A DNA stretch of 64,000 bases from Xylophilus sp. GW821-FHT01B05 (GCA_038961845.1 CP152408.1:186001-250000); one strand, 5' to 3'; shown: positions 34,250 to 43,961, numbered from the stretch's first letter. The notes: generated by a model not told the origin, from the letters alone. Program-made: numbers and translations.

Positions 34250-36457
34250 ATGAGCCATACCGACCTCTCCCCCGACACCACCGGCAACGACATCGCCAGC
34301 CGCCGCAGCCATGCGGTGGAGTCCTTCCTGCGCGAGGCGCGCACGCTGCTGGCCTCGCGCGGGGCCGACGGCCTGCAGAAGGTGTCGCAGGCGCTGGTGC
34401 GCCTGGGCCAGCGCAGCGAGCTGTTCCCGGCCGCACACTTCCCGGTGTCGGCGGATCGCCCGGCCCAGGTCTACCGCCTGGCGGAAGAGGGCGATGGCCG
34501 CTTTGCGCTTTATGTGTCCGCCGGCCTGCCGGGCAAGGCCCAGCCGCCGCACGACCACACCACCTGGGCCATCATCGCGGGCATTGCCGGCAACGAGCGC
34601 AACGTGGTCTACCAGCGCGAGGCCACGGCCGACCCGCTGCGCGACCGGCTGGTGGAGCAGCGCACGGTAGACGTTGCATCCGGCAGCGCCATCGTGCTGT
34701 CGCCCACCGACGTGCACACCATCGAATTGATTGGCGACCAGCCCGGCCTGCACCTGCACTTCTACGGTCTGGCGCTGGAGCGCCTCACGCAGCGCGTGGT
34801 GTTTGAGGGGCGCGAGGGCGGCAGCTACCGGCACTTCGCGCCACCGGCCCACATCCGCCATGCCGCGCTCACGCCGCAGGCCCTCAAAACCGCGCTGGCC
34901 GATGGCGAGGAAATCGCCGTGCTCGACGTGCGCGAAACCGGTGTCTTCGTGCACCGCCACATCCTGTTTGCGACATCGGCGCCGCTGTGGCGGCTGGAGC
35001 TGCTGATCGACCGGCTGGTGCCGCGCCGTGGTACGCGCGTGGTGCTGGTCGACCATGACGAATCCCTGGCGCACCAGGCGGCCGCCAAGCTGGTGCGCCT
35101 GGGCTGGCGCAATGTCTCGGTGCTGGCCGGCGGCACCGATGGCTGGGAGGCTGCGGGCTTCGAGATCTTCAGCGGCAGCAACGTACCCAGCAAGGCCTTT
35201 GGCGAAGTGATCGAGGTCGAGAAGCACACGCCCTGGATCGACACCGAAGAGCTGCAGCAGCGCGTGGAGCGCGGCGACAACATCGTCGTGGTCGACAGCC
35301 GCACACCTGAAGAGTTTGCTGACTTCAGCCTGCCCTTTGCGCACAGCCTGCCGGGCGCTGAACTGGTCTACCGCATTGGCGAGATCGCACCCGATCCCGA
35401 GACCTTCGTGGTCGTCAACTGCGCCGGCCGCACCCGCAGCATCGTCGGCGCGCAGACCTTGATCGACGCCGGCATCCCCAACCGCGTGGCCTCGCTCAAG
35501 GACGGCACCATGGCCTGGCTGCTGGCCGGCCGCGCGCTGGCGCATGGCCGCGTCGTGCCGCCGCCCGAGCCCGGCGCGCAAGCCCTGGCCAGCGCCCGCG
35601 AACGCGCAGAGGCGGTGGCCGCGCGTGCCGGCGTGCGCCGCATCGACGCCGTGGAGCTGGCGCTGTTCGAAGAAGCCAGCACTGGCGAGCGCACGCTCTA
35701 CAAGTTCGACGTGCGCACCCGCGCCGAATACGAAGGCGGCCACCTCGAAGGCTGGCGCTGGGCGCCTGGCGGCCAGTTGGTGCAGGCCACCGACGAATAC
35801 GCCGCCAGCCGCCGCGCCCGCATCGTGCTGGCCGACTGGGACGGCGTGCGCGCCCTGACCACCGGCGCCTGGCTGGCGCAACTGGGCGGGCACGAGGTCT
35901 TTGTCTACGCGCCGCCCGCGTTGCACGTGCTGGCCACCGGCCCGGAGCCGGTGCGTGTGCTGCAGTCGCATGCGCCGGCAGCGGTCGTTTCGCCGCAGCA
36001 GGCCGCCGCGCTGCTGCAGGCCGGCAGCGCCGTCGCCTTTGATGTGGATCGCCGCGCCGCCTACGAGCGCCGCCACGTGGCCGGCGCCCGCTTTGCCGTG
36101 CCCGATCGCCTGCAGGCCTTCACCGCCGACCTGCCCGCCGCGCAGACCGTGCTGCTGACCTCGCCCGACGGTGTGCTGGCGCGCAGCGTCGCGGCAGAAC
36201 TGGCAGCCCGCACTGGCCGCGATGTGCGCGCCATTGCCGGCGGCACGCAGGCCTGGGTGGCCGCGGGTCTGGCCACCGGCAGCGGCGCCGAAGGCGTGCT
36301 GACCGGCGACGACGACTACTGGTTCAGCCCCTACCACCACGCCGACCTGGCCGCGCGTGATGCGGGCTTCAAGACCTATCTGGACTGGGAGCTGGGGCTG
36401 GTGGAGCAGCTGCAGCGCGAAGGCGATGTGGGCATCCGCCTGGTGGCAGCGGCGTAA
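34250..36457 (+). CDS. Cysteine-dioxygenase-type cupin fused to four rhodanese domains
   Basis: A 735-residue fusion. Residues about 20-200 are a thiol dioxygenase cupin; His101 and His103 (PPHDHTTW) and His156 (TDVHTIEL) match the metal ligands of cysteine dioxygenase in spacing. Four rhodanese-like domains follow, at about 218-315, 335-430, 480-575 and 595-690. Only the second keeps the catalytic cysteine (Cys391, in VNCAGRTRS). The third and fourth have Asp or Ser-Pro at that position and may be structural. The enzyme could oxidise a thiol or persulfide to a sulfinate while the rhodanese moves sulfane sulfur. Start chosen at 34250 (MSHTDLS); an ATG at 34238 is possible. The M17 aminopeptidase start overlaps its stop (TAATG). 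Confidence 0.9.
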   Translation: MSHTDLSPDTTGNDIASRRSHAVESFLREARTLLASRGADGLQKVSQALVRLGQRSELFPAAHFPVSADRPAQVYRLAEEGDGRFALYVSAGLPGKAQPPHDHTTWAIIAGIAGNERNVVYQREATADPLRDRLVEQRTVDVASGSAIVLSPTDVHTIELIGDQPGLHLHFYGLALERLTQRVVFEGREGGSYRHFAPPAHIRHAALTPQALKTALADGEEIAVLDVRETGVFVHRHILFATSAPLWRLELLIDRLVPRRGTRVVLVDHDESLAHQAAAKLVRLGWRNVSVLAGGTDGWEAAGFEIFSGSNVPSKAFGEVIEVEKHTPWIDTEELQQRVERGDNIVVVDSRTPEEFADFSLPFAHSLPGAELVYRIGEIAPDPETFVVVNCAGRTRSIVGAQTLIDAGIPNRVASLKDGTMAWLLAGRALAHGRVVPPPEPGAQALASARERAEAVAARAGVRRIDAVELALFEEASTGERTLYKFDVRTRAEYEGGHLEGWRWAPGGQLVQATDEYAASRRARIVLADWDGVRALTTGAWLAQLGGHEVFVYAPPALHVLATGPEPVRVLQSHAPAAVVSPQQAAALLQAGSAVAFDVDRRAAYERRHVAGARFAVPDRLQAFTADLPAAQTVLLTSPDGVLARSVAAELAARTGRDVRAIAGGTQAWVAAGLATGSGAEGVLTGDDDYWFSPYHHADLAARDAGFKTYLDWELGLVEQLQREGDVGIRLVAAA

Positions 36458-37869
36458 TGCCTGCGCTGCCCGAATCGAATCTCTCCAGCTTCACCACCTC
36501 GCCGCAAGATGCAGTAGCGCTGCATCTGCTCGGCCCGGCCGATCTGGATCGCTGGCTGGCGCAATCGCCGCCGGTGCAGGCGCGCTGGGCGCGGGCCAGC
36601 GGCTTCGACGCTCAGGCCGGCAGCCACGTACTGCTGCCGGATGCACAAGGCGCCCTGGTGGGCGTGCTGGTGGGCGCAGACCCGGAGCAGCCGCTGTGGC
36701 AGCTTGCCGGCCTGCCCGCCGCGCTGCCGCCCGGCCGCTATGCCTGGCCCGGGCTGGCCGATGCCAGCCCGCAGGCACTGCTGTCTGCGCTTGGCTGGGC
36801 GCTGGGATCGCCGCCGGCGGCCACCGCCCAACTGGTGCTGCCGCAGCCCGTGCTGGACCAGGTGCAGCCGTTGGTGGCGGCAGTAGGGCTGGTGCGCCGG
36901 CTGGTCGATGCCCCGGCCAACCTGCTGGGCCCGACCCAACTGGCAGCCGAGGTGCAGGCGCTGGCGCAGCGCCACGGCGCGAGCTTTCGTGAATGGGTGG
37001 GCGATGCATTGCCTGATGCCGGCTTCCCGCTGGTGCATGCCGTAGGGCGCGCCGCCGCCGATGCGCCGCGCGTGGCCGAGCTGCAGTGGGGCGACCCGGC
37101 CGCGCCGCGTGTGGTGCTGGTCGGCAAGGGTGTCTGCTTTGACTCGGGCGGGCTGGATTTGAAGCCGCCGGCCGGCATGCGCTGGATGAAGAAGGACATG
37201 GGCGGCGCGGCGCATGCCATCGCACTGGCCGGCCTGGTCATGCAGGCGCGCCTGCCGCTGCACCTGACGCTGGTGGTGCCTGCCGTGGAGAACGCCGTGG
37301 GCGCCGGTGCGCTGCGCCCGGGCGACGTGCTGCGCGCCGGCAACGGCAGCACGGTGGAGATCGAGAACACCGACGCCGAAGGCCGGCTGGTGCTGGCCGA
37401 CGCGCTGCACCACGCGCTGGCGGCGGTGAGCGGCCCGGTGGCAATCGCCATCGACCTGGCAACGCTCACCGGCGCGGCCCGCGTGGCGCTGGGGCCGGAC
37501 CTGCCGGCCTTCTTCAGCAACGACGAGGCGCTGGCCGCCGAGCTGGCCGGCCATGCCCGGCAAGAGGCCGACCCGCTCTGGCGCCTGCCCTTGTGGCAGC
37601 CCTATCGCAGCATGCTGAAGTCGTCCAGCGCCGACACCCTCAACGCGGCCACCGCGCCGCTGGCGGGCGCCATCACGGCGGCATTGTTCCTGGAGCGCTT
37701 CGTGCCCGCCGGCACGCCCTGGCTGCATGTGGATCTGTTCGCCTGGAACCAGGAGGCGCGCCCGGGCCGGCCCAAGGGTGGTGAAGCGCAATCCTTGCGG
37801 GCCTTGTTTGCATTGCTGTCGAGCCGCTTTTCGTCAGGCCAGGCAAGCGCGCAAACCGCAATTGCTTAG
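36457..37869 (+). CDS. Leucyl aminopeptidase family (M17) metallopeptidase
   Basis: A 470-residue M17 peptidase. VGLVRRLVDAPANLLGP precedes the catalytic domain. Metal ligands lie in LVGKGVCFDSGGLDLKPPAGMRWMKKDMGGAA and in NTDAEGRLVLADAL, the M17 signature. Normal family length. It removes N-terminal residues from peptides in the cytoplasm; M17 enzymes such as PepA also cleave Cys-Gly. The ATG overlaps the stop of the dioxygenase-rhodanese gene (TAATG), so the two are coupled. A peptide ABC transporter follows, so it could process imported peptides. Confidence 0.93.
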   Translation: MPALPESNLSSFTTSPQDAVALHLLGPADLDRWLAQSPPVQARWARASGFDAQAGSHVLLPDAQGALVGVLVGADPEQPLWQLAGLPAALPPGRYAWPGLADASPQALLSALGWALGSPPAATAQLVLPQPVLDQVQPLVAAVGLVRRLVDAPANLLGPTQLAAEVQALAQRHGASFREWVGDALPDAGFPLVHAVGRAAADAPRVAELQWGDPAAPRVVLVGKGVCFDSGGLDLKPPAGMRWMKKDMGGAAHAIALAGLVMQARLPLHLTLVVPAVENAVGAGALRPGDVLRAGNGSTVEIENTDAEGRLVLADALHHALAAVSGPVAIAIDLATLTGAARVALGPDLPAFFSNDEALAAELAGHARQEADPLWRLPLWQPYRSMLKSSSADTLNAATAPLAGAITAALFLERFVPAGTPWLHVDLFAWNQEARPGRPKGGEAQSLRALFALLSSRFSSGQASAQTAIA

Positions 37870-37913
37870 ACGCTTTTCTGCGTTGCTGCGGCGCAGGCCG
37901 CTCTCAATAATGG

Positions 37914-37934
37914 GCCGCATCGCAGCGATGCGGC
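37914..37934. terminator. Hairpin after the aminopeptidase gene
   Basis: GCCGCATCG, CAG, CGATGCGGC is a perfect 9-bp stem with a 3-base loop, followed by 'gctcttctgtggtcct'. It lies 44 bp after the stop and about 100 bp before the first binding-protein gene, so it may end the upstream transcript or attenuate read-through. Confidence 0.6.
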
Positions 37935-38032
37935 GCTCTTCTGTGGTCCTGTCCTTCTCGCACTCCCCGTGCTGGCAGCTGTCATGCGGGGCGCTGCGTG
38001 GCCCCTCCGGCACGACGAAGAGAAAGCCCCCC

Positions 38033-39619
38033 ATGATTCGACAATTGGTACTGGCCGCCGCCCTGGCTGCCGCAGCCTTGGCCGCCCCTGGCCTGCAGGC
38101 CGAGACCCTGCGCTGGGCCCGCTCCACCGATGCCTCCACGCTGGACCCGCACGCGCTCAACAACGGCCCCAACCACAACCTGCTGCACCAGGTCTACGAG
38201 CCGCTGATCATCCGCACCGCCGACGGCCGGCTGCTGCCCACGCTGGCCACCTCCTGGAAGATCACGGCCGACCCGACCGTCTGGGAGTTCCAACTGCGCA
38301 AGGGCGTGAAGTTCCATGACGGCAGCCTGTTCACCGCAGACGACGTGCTGTTCTCGCTGCAGCGCGCCAAGTCGCCGCACTCGGACATGAAAGCGCTGCT
38401 GGTCTCGATTGCCGAGGTGACCAAGGTCGACCCGTTCACGATCCGCATCCGTACCACCGGCGCCAACCCGCTGTTGCCCGACAGCCTGATCAACATCCAG
38501 ATCCTGAGCGCGGCCTGGGCCAAGGCCCATGGCGTGGAGCAGCCGCAGAACGCCACGGCCAAGGAAGAGACCTACGCCACGCGCAACGTCAATGGCACCG
38601 GCCCCTACACGCTGGTGTCGCGGGAGCAAGACACGCGCACCGTGTTCAAGCTGTTCCCGGGCTACTGGGGCCGGGGCGAGTTCCCGCTGCCGATCGACGA
38701 GCTGGTCTACCTGCCGATCAAGTCGCCCGCCACGCGCGTGGCCGCGCTGCTGTCGGGCGAGGTGGATTTTGTGCAAGACCTGCCGATCCAGGACATCGCC
38801 CGCCTGCGCGCAGACCCCAAGCTGCGCGTCAACCAGGCGGCGGAAAACCGCGTGATCTTTTTGGGCCTGAACGTGGGGCCGGAGCCGCTCAAGTACTCCG
38901 ACGTGAAGGACAAGAACCCGCTGGCCGACCCGCGCGTGCGCCAGGCCTTCCAACTGGCCATTGACCGCCTGGCGATCCAGTCGGCTGTGATGCGCGGCCT
39001 GTCGGTGCCGACCAACATCATCTCGCCGCCCTTCGTGCACGGCTACGACAAGGCCTTTGACGTGGTCGGCAAGGCCGATGCCGCGCAGGCCAAGAAGCTG
39101 CTGGCCGAGGCCGGCTACCCCAATGGCTTTGGCATCACCCTGCATTGCACCAACGACCGCTACCTGAACGACGAGGCGATCTGCCAGGCGGTGGCAGGGT
39201 TCCTGGGCCGCATCGGCGTGAAGACGGCGGTGGCCGCGCGCCCGCTGGCCATCCAGACGGCGGCCATCAACAACCAGGACACCGACTTCTACCTGTATGG
39301 CTGGGGCGTGCCGACCTATGACTCGGCCTACATCTTTGACTACCTGGTGCACACGCGTGGCAAGAATTCACGTGGCGCCACCAATGCCACGCGCTACAGC
39401 AACCCGGAGCTGGACGCCAAGATCGTCTCGCTCGCAGGTGAAGGCGACGAGAAGAAGCGCGACGCCACCATCAAGGATATCTGGACCACGGTACAGAAAG
39501 AGCGCATCTACCTGCCGCTGCACGACCAGATCCAGACCTATGCCATGGTGCGCAAGTTCGACATTCCGGTGAACCCGTCGAACACGCCGTACTTCAAGCT
39601 GTTCAAGCTCGCAAAGTGA
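38033..39619 (+). CDS. Peptide ABC transporter substrate-binding protein 1 (DppA/OppA family 5)
   Basis: A 528-residue SBP family 5 protein with a Sec signal (residues about 1-23, ending GLQA). Mature sequence: TLRWARSTDASTLDPHALN, LVSREQDTRTVFKLFPGYWGRGEFPLP and YLPIKSPATRVAALLSGEVDFVQDLP. It is the first of three tandem paralogues that share these blocks and the length. They lead a gene set with two permeases and a fused ATPase. The ligand is probably a peptide or similar solute. Confidence 0.93.
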   Translation: MIRQLVLAAALAAAALAAPGLQAETLRWARSTDASTLDPHALNNGPNHNLLHQVYEPLIIRTADGRLLPTLATSWKITADPTVWEFQLRKGVKFHDGSLFTADDVLFSLQRAKSPHSDMKALLVSIAEVTKVDPFTIRIRTTGANPLLPDSLINIQILSAAWAKAHGVEQPQNATAKEETYATRNVNGTGPYTLVSREQDTRTVFKLFPGYWGRGEFPLPIDELVYLPIKSPATRVAALLSGEVDFVQDLPIQDIARLRADPKLRVNQAAENRVIFLGLNVGPEPLKYSDVKDKNPLADPRVRQAFQLAIDRLAIQSAVMRGLSVPTNIISPPFVHGYDKAFDVVGKADAAQAKKLLAEAGYPNGFGITLHCTNDRYLNDEAICQAVAGFLGRIGVKTAVAARPLAIQTAAINNQDTDFYLYGWGVPTYDSAYIFDYLVHTRGKNSRGATNATRYSNPELDAKIVSLAGEGDEKKRDATIKDIWTTVQKERIYLPLHDQIQTYAMVRKFDIPVNPSNTPYFKLFKLAK

Positions 39620-39624
39620 GCACC

Positions 39625-41229
39625 ATGCTGATCCGAAAACTCCTGGCCGCCGGCCTGCTGGCATCTGCCCTTTTGCCGCTGTCTGCGCTGCAGGCCGAGA
39701 CCGTGCGCTGGGCGCGCTCCTCTGACCCGGCCACGCTGGACCCGCATGCGGTCAACCTCAACACCAATGTCACGCTGCTGCACCAGGTCTATGAGCCGCT
39801 GGTGCTGCGCGGCGCCGACGGCAAGCTGCAGCCAGCGCTGGCCACCGCATGGAAGATCACCGCTGACCCGAGCGTGTGGGAATTCACGCTGCGGCCCGGC
39901 GTGAAGTTCCACGACGGCGCCTTGCTGACCGCCGATGACGTGGTGTTCTCGATCCAGCGCGCCAAGGCGCCCACATCCGCCTGGAAGACGCTGCTGGCGC
40001 CGGTGGTCGAGGTGCGCGCGCGCGGCCCGCTGACGGTGCAGATCAAGACCGCCGGCCCCAACCTGGTGCTGCCGCAGACGCTGACCAACCTGTTCATCGT
40101 CAACGCCGCCTGGTCGCGCGCCAACCAGTCCGAGCAGCCGCAGGACGTGTCGGGCAAGGAAGAGAACTTTGCCACCCGCCACGAGAACGGCACCGGCCCC
40201 TACCAACTGGTGTCGCGCGAGCAGGACACGCGCACCGTCTTCAAGCAGTTCGCCGGCTACTGGGGCCGGGGCGAGTTCCCGCTGCAGGTGGATGAGATCG
40301 TCTTCTTGCCGATCAAGTCGGCCGCCACGCGCGTGGCCGCGCTGCTGTCGGGCGAGGTCGACTTTGTGCAGGACGTGCCGGCGCAAGATGTGGCGCGTCT
40401 CAAGACCGAGCCCAAGCTGCGCGTCACCGAGGGCCTGGAGAACCGCACCATCTACCTGGGCCTGAACGTGGGCGCCAAGGAGCTGAAGTACTCCGACGTG
40501 AAGGGCAAGAACCCGCTGGCCGATGCACGCGTGCGCGAGGCCTTCCACCTGGCGATTGACCGCGAGGCCCTCAAGACCGCCGTGATGCGCGGGCTGTCGG
40601 TGCCGGCCGGCGTCATCACGCCGCACTTCGTGCATGGCTACGAGAAGGGCTTTGATACCTGGCCCAAGCCCGACACCGCGCGCGCCAAGCAATTGCTGGC
40701 CGATGCCGGCTACCCCAACGGCTTTGGCATCACGCTGCACTGCCCCAACAACCGCTATGTGAACGACGAGGCCATCTGCACCGCCACGGCGGGTTTCCTG
40801 GCGCGCATAGGCGTGAAGGTGTCGGTGGTGGCGCGGCCGATTGCGCTGCACGCCACGGCCATCAACCAGGCCGACACCGACTTCTACCTGTACGGCTGGG
40901 CCGCGCCCACCTTTGATTCGGCCTACATCTTTGATTACCTGGTGCACACCCGCGGCACGGACGGGCGCGGCTCGGCCAATGCGATTGGCTACAGCAACCC
41001 GGAGATCGACAGCAGAATAGTGGCGCTGGCTTCCGAGGGCGACGCCAAGAAGCGCGACGCCGCCATCCACGACATCTGGCAGACGGTGCAGCAGCAGGGC
41101 TTCTACATCGCGCTGCACCACCAGGTGCTGGACTACGCGATGCAGCGCCGGCTGGATATTCCGGTCAATCCAGAGGACGCAATCTTCTTCAAGTACGTGA
41201 GAATAGGCGCAGCCCCGGCCGCGCACTGA
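39625..41229 (+). CDS. Peptide ABC transporter substrate-binding protein 2 (DppA/OppA family 5)
   Basis: A 534-residue paralogue of the gene upstream, 5 bp after its stop. Signal MLIRKLLAAGLLASALLPLSA, then the same blocks (TVRWARSSDPATLDPHAVN, VSREQDTRTVFKQFAGYWGRGEFPLQ). It differs in ligand-facing parts, for example MRGLSVPAGVITPHFVHGYEKG instead of MRGLSVPTNIISPPFVHGYDKA. A GTG at 39616 that overlaps the previous stop is an alternative start. A strong hairpin after it may limit read-through to copy 3. Confidence 0.93.
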   Translation: MLIRKLLAAGLLASALLPLSALQAETVRWARSSDPATLDPHAVNLNTNVTLLHQVYEPLVLRGADGKLQPALATAWKITADPSVWEFTLRPGVKFHDGALLTADDVVFSIQRAKAPTSAWKTLLAPVVEVRARGPLTVQIKTAGPNLVLPQTLTNLFIVNAAWSRANQSEQPQDVSGKEENFATRHENGTGPYQLVSREQDTRTVFKQFAGYWGRGEFPLQVDEIVFLPIKSAATRVAALLSGEVDFVQDVPAQDVARLKTEPKLRVTEGLENRTIYLGLNVGAKELKYSDVKGKNPLADARVREAFHLAIDREALKTAVMRGLSVPAGVITPHFVHGYEKGFDTWPKPDTARAKQLLADAGYPNGFGITLHCPNNRYVNDEAICTATAGFLARIGVKVSVVARPIALHATAINQADTDFYLYGWAAPTFDSAYIFDYLVHTRGTDGRGSANAIGYSNPEIDSRIVALASEGDAKKRDAAIHDIWQTVQQQGFYIALHHQVLDYAMQRRLDIPVNPEDAIFFKYVRIGAAPAAH

Positions 41230-41282
41230 TACCTACTCCAACAAGCAACAACCGTACGGCAAGCGCCGTGGCAAACACCGGT

Positions 41283-41334
41283 CGGCCTGCATCTTGCAGG
41301 CCGATTTCTTTCCCCCGTGCAGATGGATCTGCAC
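41283..41334. terminator. Two consecutive hairpins between binding-protein genes 2 and 3
   Basis: CGGCCTGCA, TCT, TGCAGGCCG (41283-41303) is a perfect 9-bp stem followed by ATTTCTTTC, a weak intrinsic terminator. GTGCAGAT, GG, ATCTGCAC (41317-41334) is a perfect palindrome directly after it, 21 bp before the ATG of copy 3. Together they could set unequal expression of the three binding proteins, or hold a second promoter. Confidence 0.6.
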
Positions 41335-41355
41335 GACCCGATCAAGGAACTGGAC

Positions 41356-42945
41356 ATGATGCGAAAACTACTGGTGACTTCCCTGCTGGCCGCCGGCATG
41401 CTGCAGGGCGCTGCCCTCCAGGCCGAGACCGTGCGCTGGTCGCGCTCCAGCGACGCCGCCACGCTGGACCCGCATTCGGTCAACACCGGCACCAACATCA
41501 ATATCTCGCACCAGCTCTATGAGCCGCTGGTGCTGCGCGACATCGCCGGCAAGCTGATCCCGGCGCTGGCCACTTCCTGGGCCATGACGTCTGACCCAAC
41601 GGTGTGGGAGTTCAAGCTGCGCCGTGGGGTGAAGTTCCACGACGGCTCGCTGCTGACGGCTGATGACGTGGTGTTCTCGCTGGAGCGCGCCCGCGCGCCG
41701 TCCTCGGGCATGAAGTCGCTGCTGGCTTCGGTGGTGGAGGTGCGCAAGGCCGACCCGTTCACCGTGCACGTCAAGACCAAGGGCCCGAACCTGATCTTCC
41801 CGGACAACCTGGTCAACGTCTTTGTCGTCAACGCCGCCTGGGCCAAGGCCAACAAGTCCGAGGCGCCGCAAGACGAGAAGGGCAAGGAAGAAAACTACTT
41901 CACCCGCAACGAGAACGGCACGGGCCCGTTCCAGCTGGTGTCGCGCGAGCAGGACAGCCGCACCGTCTTCAAGCAGTTCCCCGGCTACTGGGGCCGTGGC
42001 GAGTTCCCGCTGCAGGTGACCGAGCTGGTGTTTGTGCCGATCAAGTCGCCCGCCACGCGCGTGGCCGCGCTGCTGTCGGGCGAGGTCGACTTCCTGCAGG
42101 ACGTGCCGGTGCCTGATGTTGCGCGCCTGAAGGAAGACAAAAAACTGCGCGTCAACCAGGGCCCTGAGAACCGCACCATCTTCCTGGGCCTGAACGTGGG
42201 CCCCGACCCGCTCAAGTACTCCGACGTGCAGGGCAAGAACCCGCTGGCCGACCCCAAGGTGCGCGAGGCCTTCAACCTGGCGATCGACCGCGACGCGATC
42301 CAGAAGGCCGTCATGCGCGGCCTGTCGGAGCCCACCGGCATCATCGCGCCGCCCTTTGTGCACGGCTACGAGAAGGCCTTCGACACCTATCCCAAGGCCA
42401 ACGCGGCGCAGGCCAAGAAGCTGCTGGCCGAGGCCGGCTACCCGAACGGCTTTGGCATCACCCTGCATTGCCCCAACGACCGCTACGTGAACGACGAGGC
42501 GATCTGCACCGCACTGTCGAGCTTCCTCGGCCGCATCGGTGTGAAGGCGACGGTGGCGGCGCGCCCGATCGCGCTGCACAGCGCAGCCATCAACGCAGCC
42601 GACACCGACTTCTACCTGTTCGGCTGGGGCGTGCCCACGTTTGATTCGGCCTACGTGTTTGATTACCTGGTGCACACGCGCGGCAAGGACGGCCGTGGCC
42701 CGACCAATGCCACGCGCTACAGCAACCCGGCGCTGGACGCGAAGATCGTCGGCCTGTCTTCCGAGAGCGACAAGGCCAAGCGCGACAAGGCCATCCACGA
42801 CATCTGGGCCACGGTGCAGAAAGAGCGCATCTACATCCCGCTGCACAACCAGGTGCTGGACTACGCCATGGCGCGCAAGCTCGACATTCCGGTGGACCCG
42901 ATGAACTACACCTTCTTCAAGAACGTCACGGTCGGCAACAAGTAA
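41356..42945 (+). CDS. Peptide ABC transporter substrate-binding protein 3 (DppA/OppA family 5)
   Basis: A 529-residue third paralogue. Signal MMRKLLVTSLLAAGMLQGAALQA; core TVRWSRSSDAATLDPHSVN and VSREQDSRTVFKQFPGYWGRGEFPLQ. It lies 18 bp before the first permease gene, the position of the canonical binding protein in dpp-type operons. ATGs at 41356 and 41359 are both possible. Copies 1-3 share most of the sequence along their full length, so this is a tandem amplification that has diverged. Confidence 0.93.
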   Translation: MMRKLLVTSLLAAGMLQGAALQAETVRWSRSSDAATLDPHSVNTGTNINISHQLYEPLVLRDIAGKLIPALATSWAMTSDPTVWEFKLRRGVKFHDGSLLTADDVVFSLERARAPSSGMKSLLASVVEVRKADPFTVHVKTKGPNLIFPDNLVNVFVVNAAWAKANKSEAPQDEKGKEENYFTRNENGTGPFQLVSREQDSRTVFKQFPGYWGRGEFPLQVTELVFVPIKSPATRVAALLSGEVDFLQDVPVPDVARLKEDKKLRVNQGPENRTIFLGLNVGPDPLKYSDVQGKNPLADPKVREAFNLAIDRDAIQKAVMRGLSEPTGIIAPPFVHGYEKAFDTYPKANAAQAKKLLAEAGYPNGFGITLHCPNDRYVNDEAICTALSSFLGRIGVKATVAARPIALHSAAINAADTDFYLFGWGVPTFDSAYVFDYLVHTRGKDGRGPTNATRYSNPALDAKIVGLSSESDKAKRDKAIHDIWATVQKERIYIPLHNQVLDYAMARKLDIPVDPMNYTFFKNVTVGNK

Positions 42946-42963
42946 GACGGGGGCTCGGTTCGC

Positions 42964-43929
42964 ATGTTTGCCCATCTTTTGCGCCGCCTGGGCCAGTCCG
43001 TGCTGGTGCTGCTGGCGGTGTCGCTGGTGTCCTTCATGGTGTTTCGCCATATCGGAGACCCGACCATCAGCCTGCTGGGCGAAGACGCCTCGCTGGAAGA
43101 CCGCCAGGCGCTGGTGAGCCGGCTTGGCTTTGACCAGCCGGTGCCGGTGCAGTACCTGCACTACGTGGGCAATGTGCTGCACGGGGACTTCGGCATCTCC
43201 TACCGCTTGAAGCGGCCGGTGACCGAAGTCCTGGCCGAGCGCCTGCCCGCCACGCTGGAGCTGGCGCTGGTGGCGTCTTTGGTGGCGGTGCTGGGCGGCG
43301 TGGCGCTGGGCGTGTACACCGCGATCCGGCGCGACGGCTTGCTCAGCCGCGCGCTCATGACGGTGTCGTTGATTGGGATCTCGCTGCCCACCTTTTTGAT
43401 CGGCATCGGCCTGATCTACCTGTTTGCGGTGGAGCTGCGCTGGCTGCCGTCCTTTGGCCGTGGCGACACGGTCAAGATCGGCGGCTGGACGACAGGGCTG
43501 CTCACCGCATCAGGCTGGGCATCGCTGGTGCTGCCGGTGTGCACGCTGGCGCTGTTCAAGCTCACGCTGATCATGCGGCTGGTGCGCGCCGAGATGCTGG
43601 AGACACTGCGCACCGACTACGTGCGCTTTGCCCGTGCACGCGGCCTGCCCGAGCGGCGCATCCACTACGGCCACGCGCTGCGCAACACGCTGATCCCGGT
43701 GGTCACCATCACCGGCCTGCAGATCGGCTCGCTGATCGCCTTTGCCATCGTCACCGAGACGGTGTTCCAGTGGCCCGGCGTGGGCCTGCTGTTCATCTCC
43801 TCGATCCAGGCGGTGGACGTGCCCATCATTGCCGCCTACCTGCTGCTGATCGCGGTGCTCTACGTGTGCATCAACTTCGTGGTCGATCTGGTCTATCTGC
43901 TGGTCGACCCACGGCTGCGCCGCGCTTGA
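42964..43929 (+). CDS. Dipeptide-type ABC transporter permease (DppB family)
   Basis: A 321-residue inner-membrane protein with six hydrophobic segments. The DppB/OppB start is LLRRLGQSVLVLLAVSLVSFMVFRHIGDP, and the EAA-loop region is DYVRFARARGLPERRIHYGHALRNTLIPVVTITGLQIG. It forms the channel with the DppC-type partner. It follows binding protein 3 after 18 bp. A 200-bp gap with REP and family A repeats separates it from the second permease. Confidence 0.93.
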   Translation: MFAHLLRRLGQSVLVLLAVSLVSFMVFRHIGDPTISLLGEDASLEDRQALVSRLGFDQPVPVQYLHYVGNVLHGDFGISYRLKRPVTEVLAERLPATLELALVASLVAVLGGVALGVYTAIRRDGLLSRALMTVSLIGISLPTFLIGIGLIYLFAVELRWLPSFGRGDTVKIGGWTTGLLTASGWASLVLPVCTLALFKLTLIMRLVRAEMLETLRTDYVRFARARGLPERRIHYGHALRNTLIPVVTITGLQIGSLIAFAIVTETVFQWPGVGLLFISSIQAVDVPIIAAYLLLIAVLYVCINFVVDLVYLLVDPRLRRA

Positions 43930-43961
43930 GACAGCTTTGGGTAATTACTCAGGTTTCCGCA

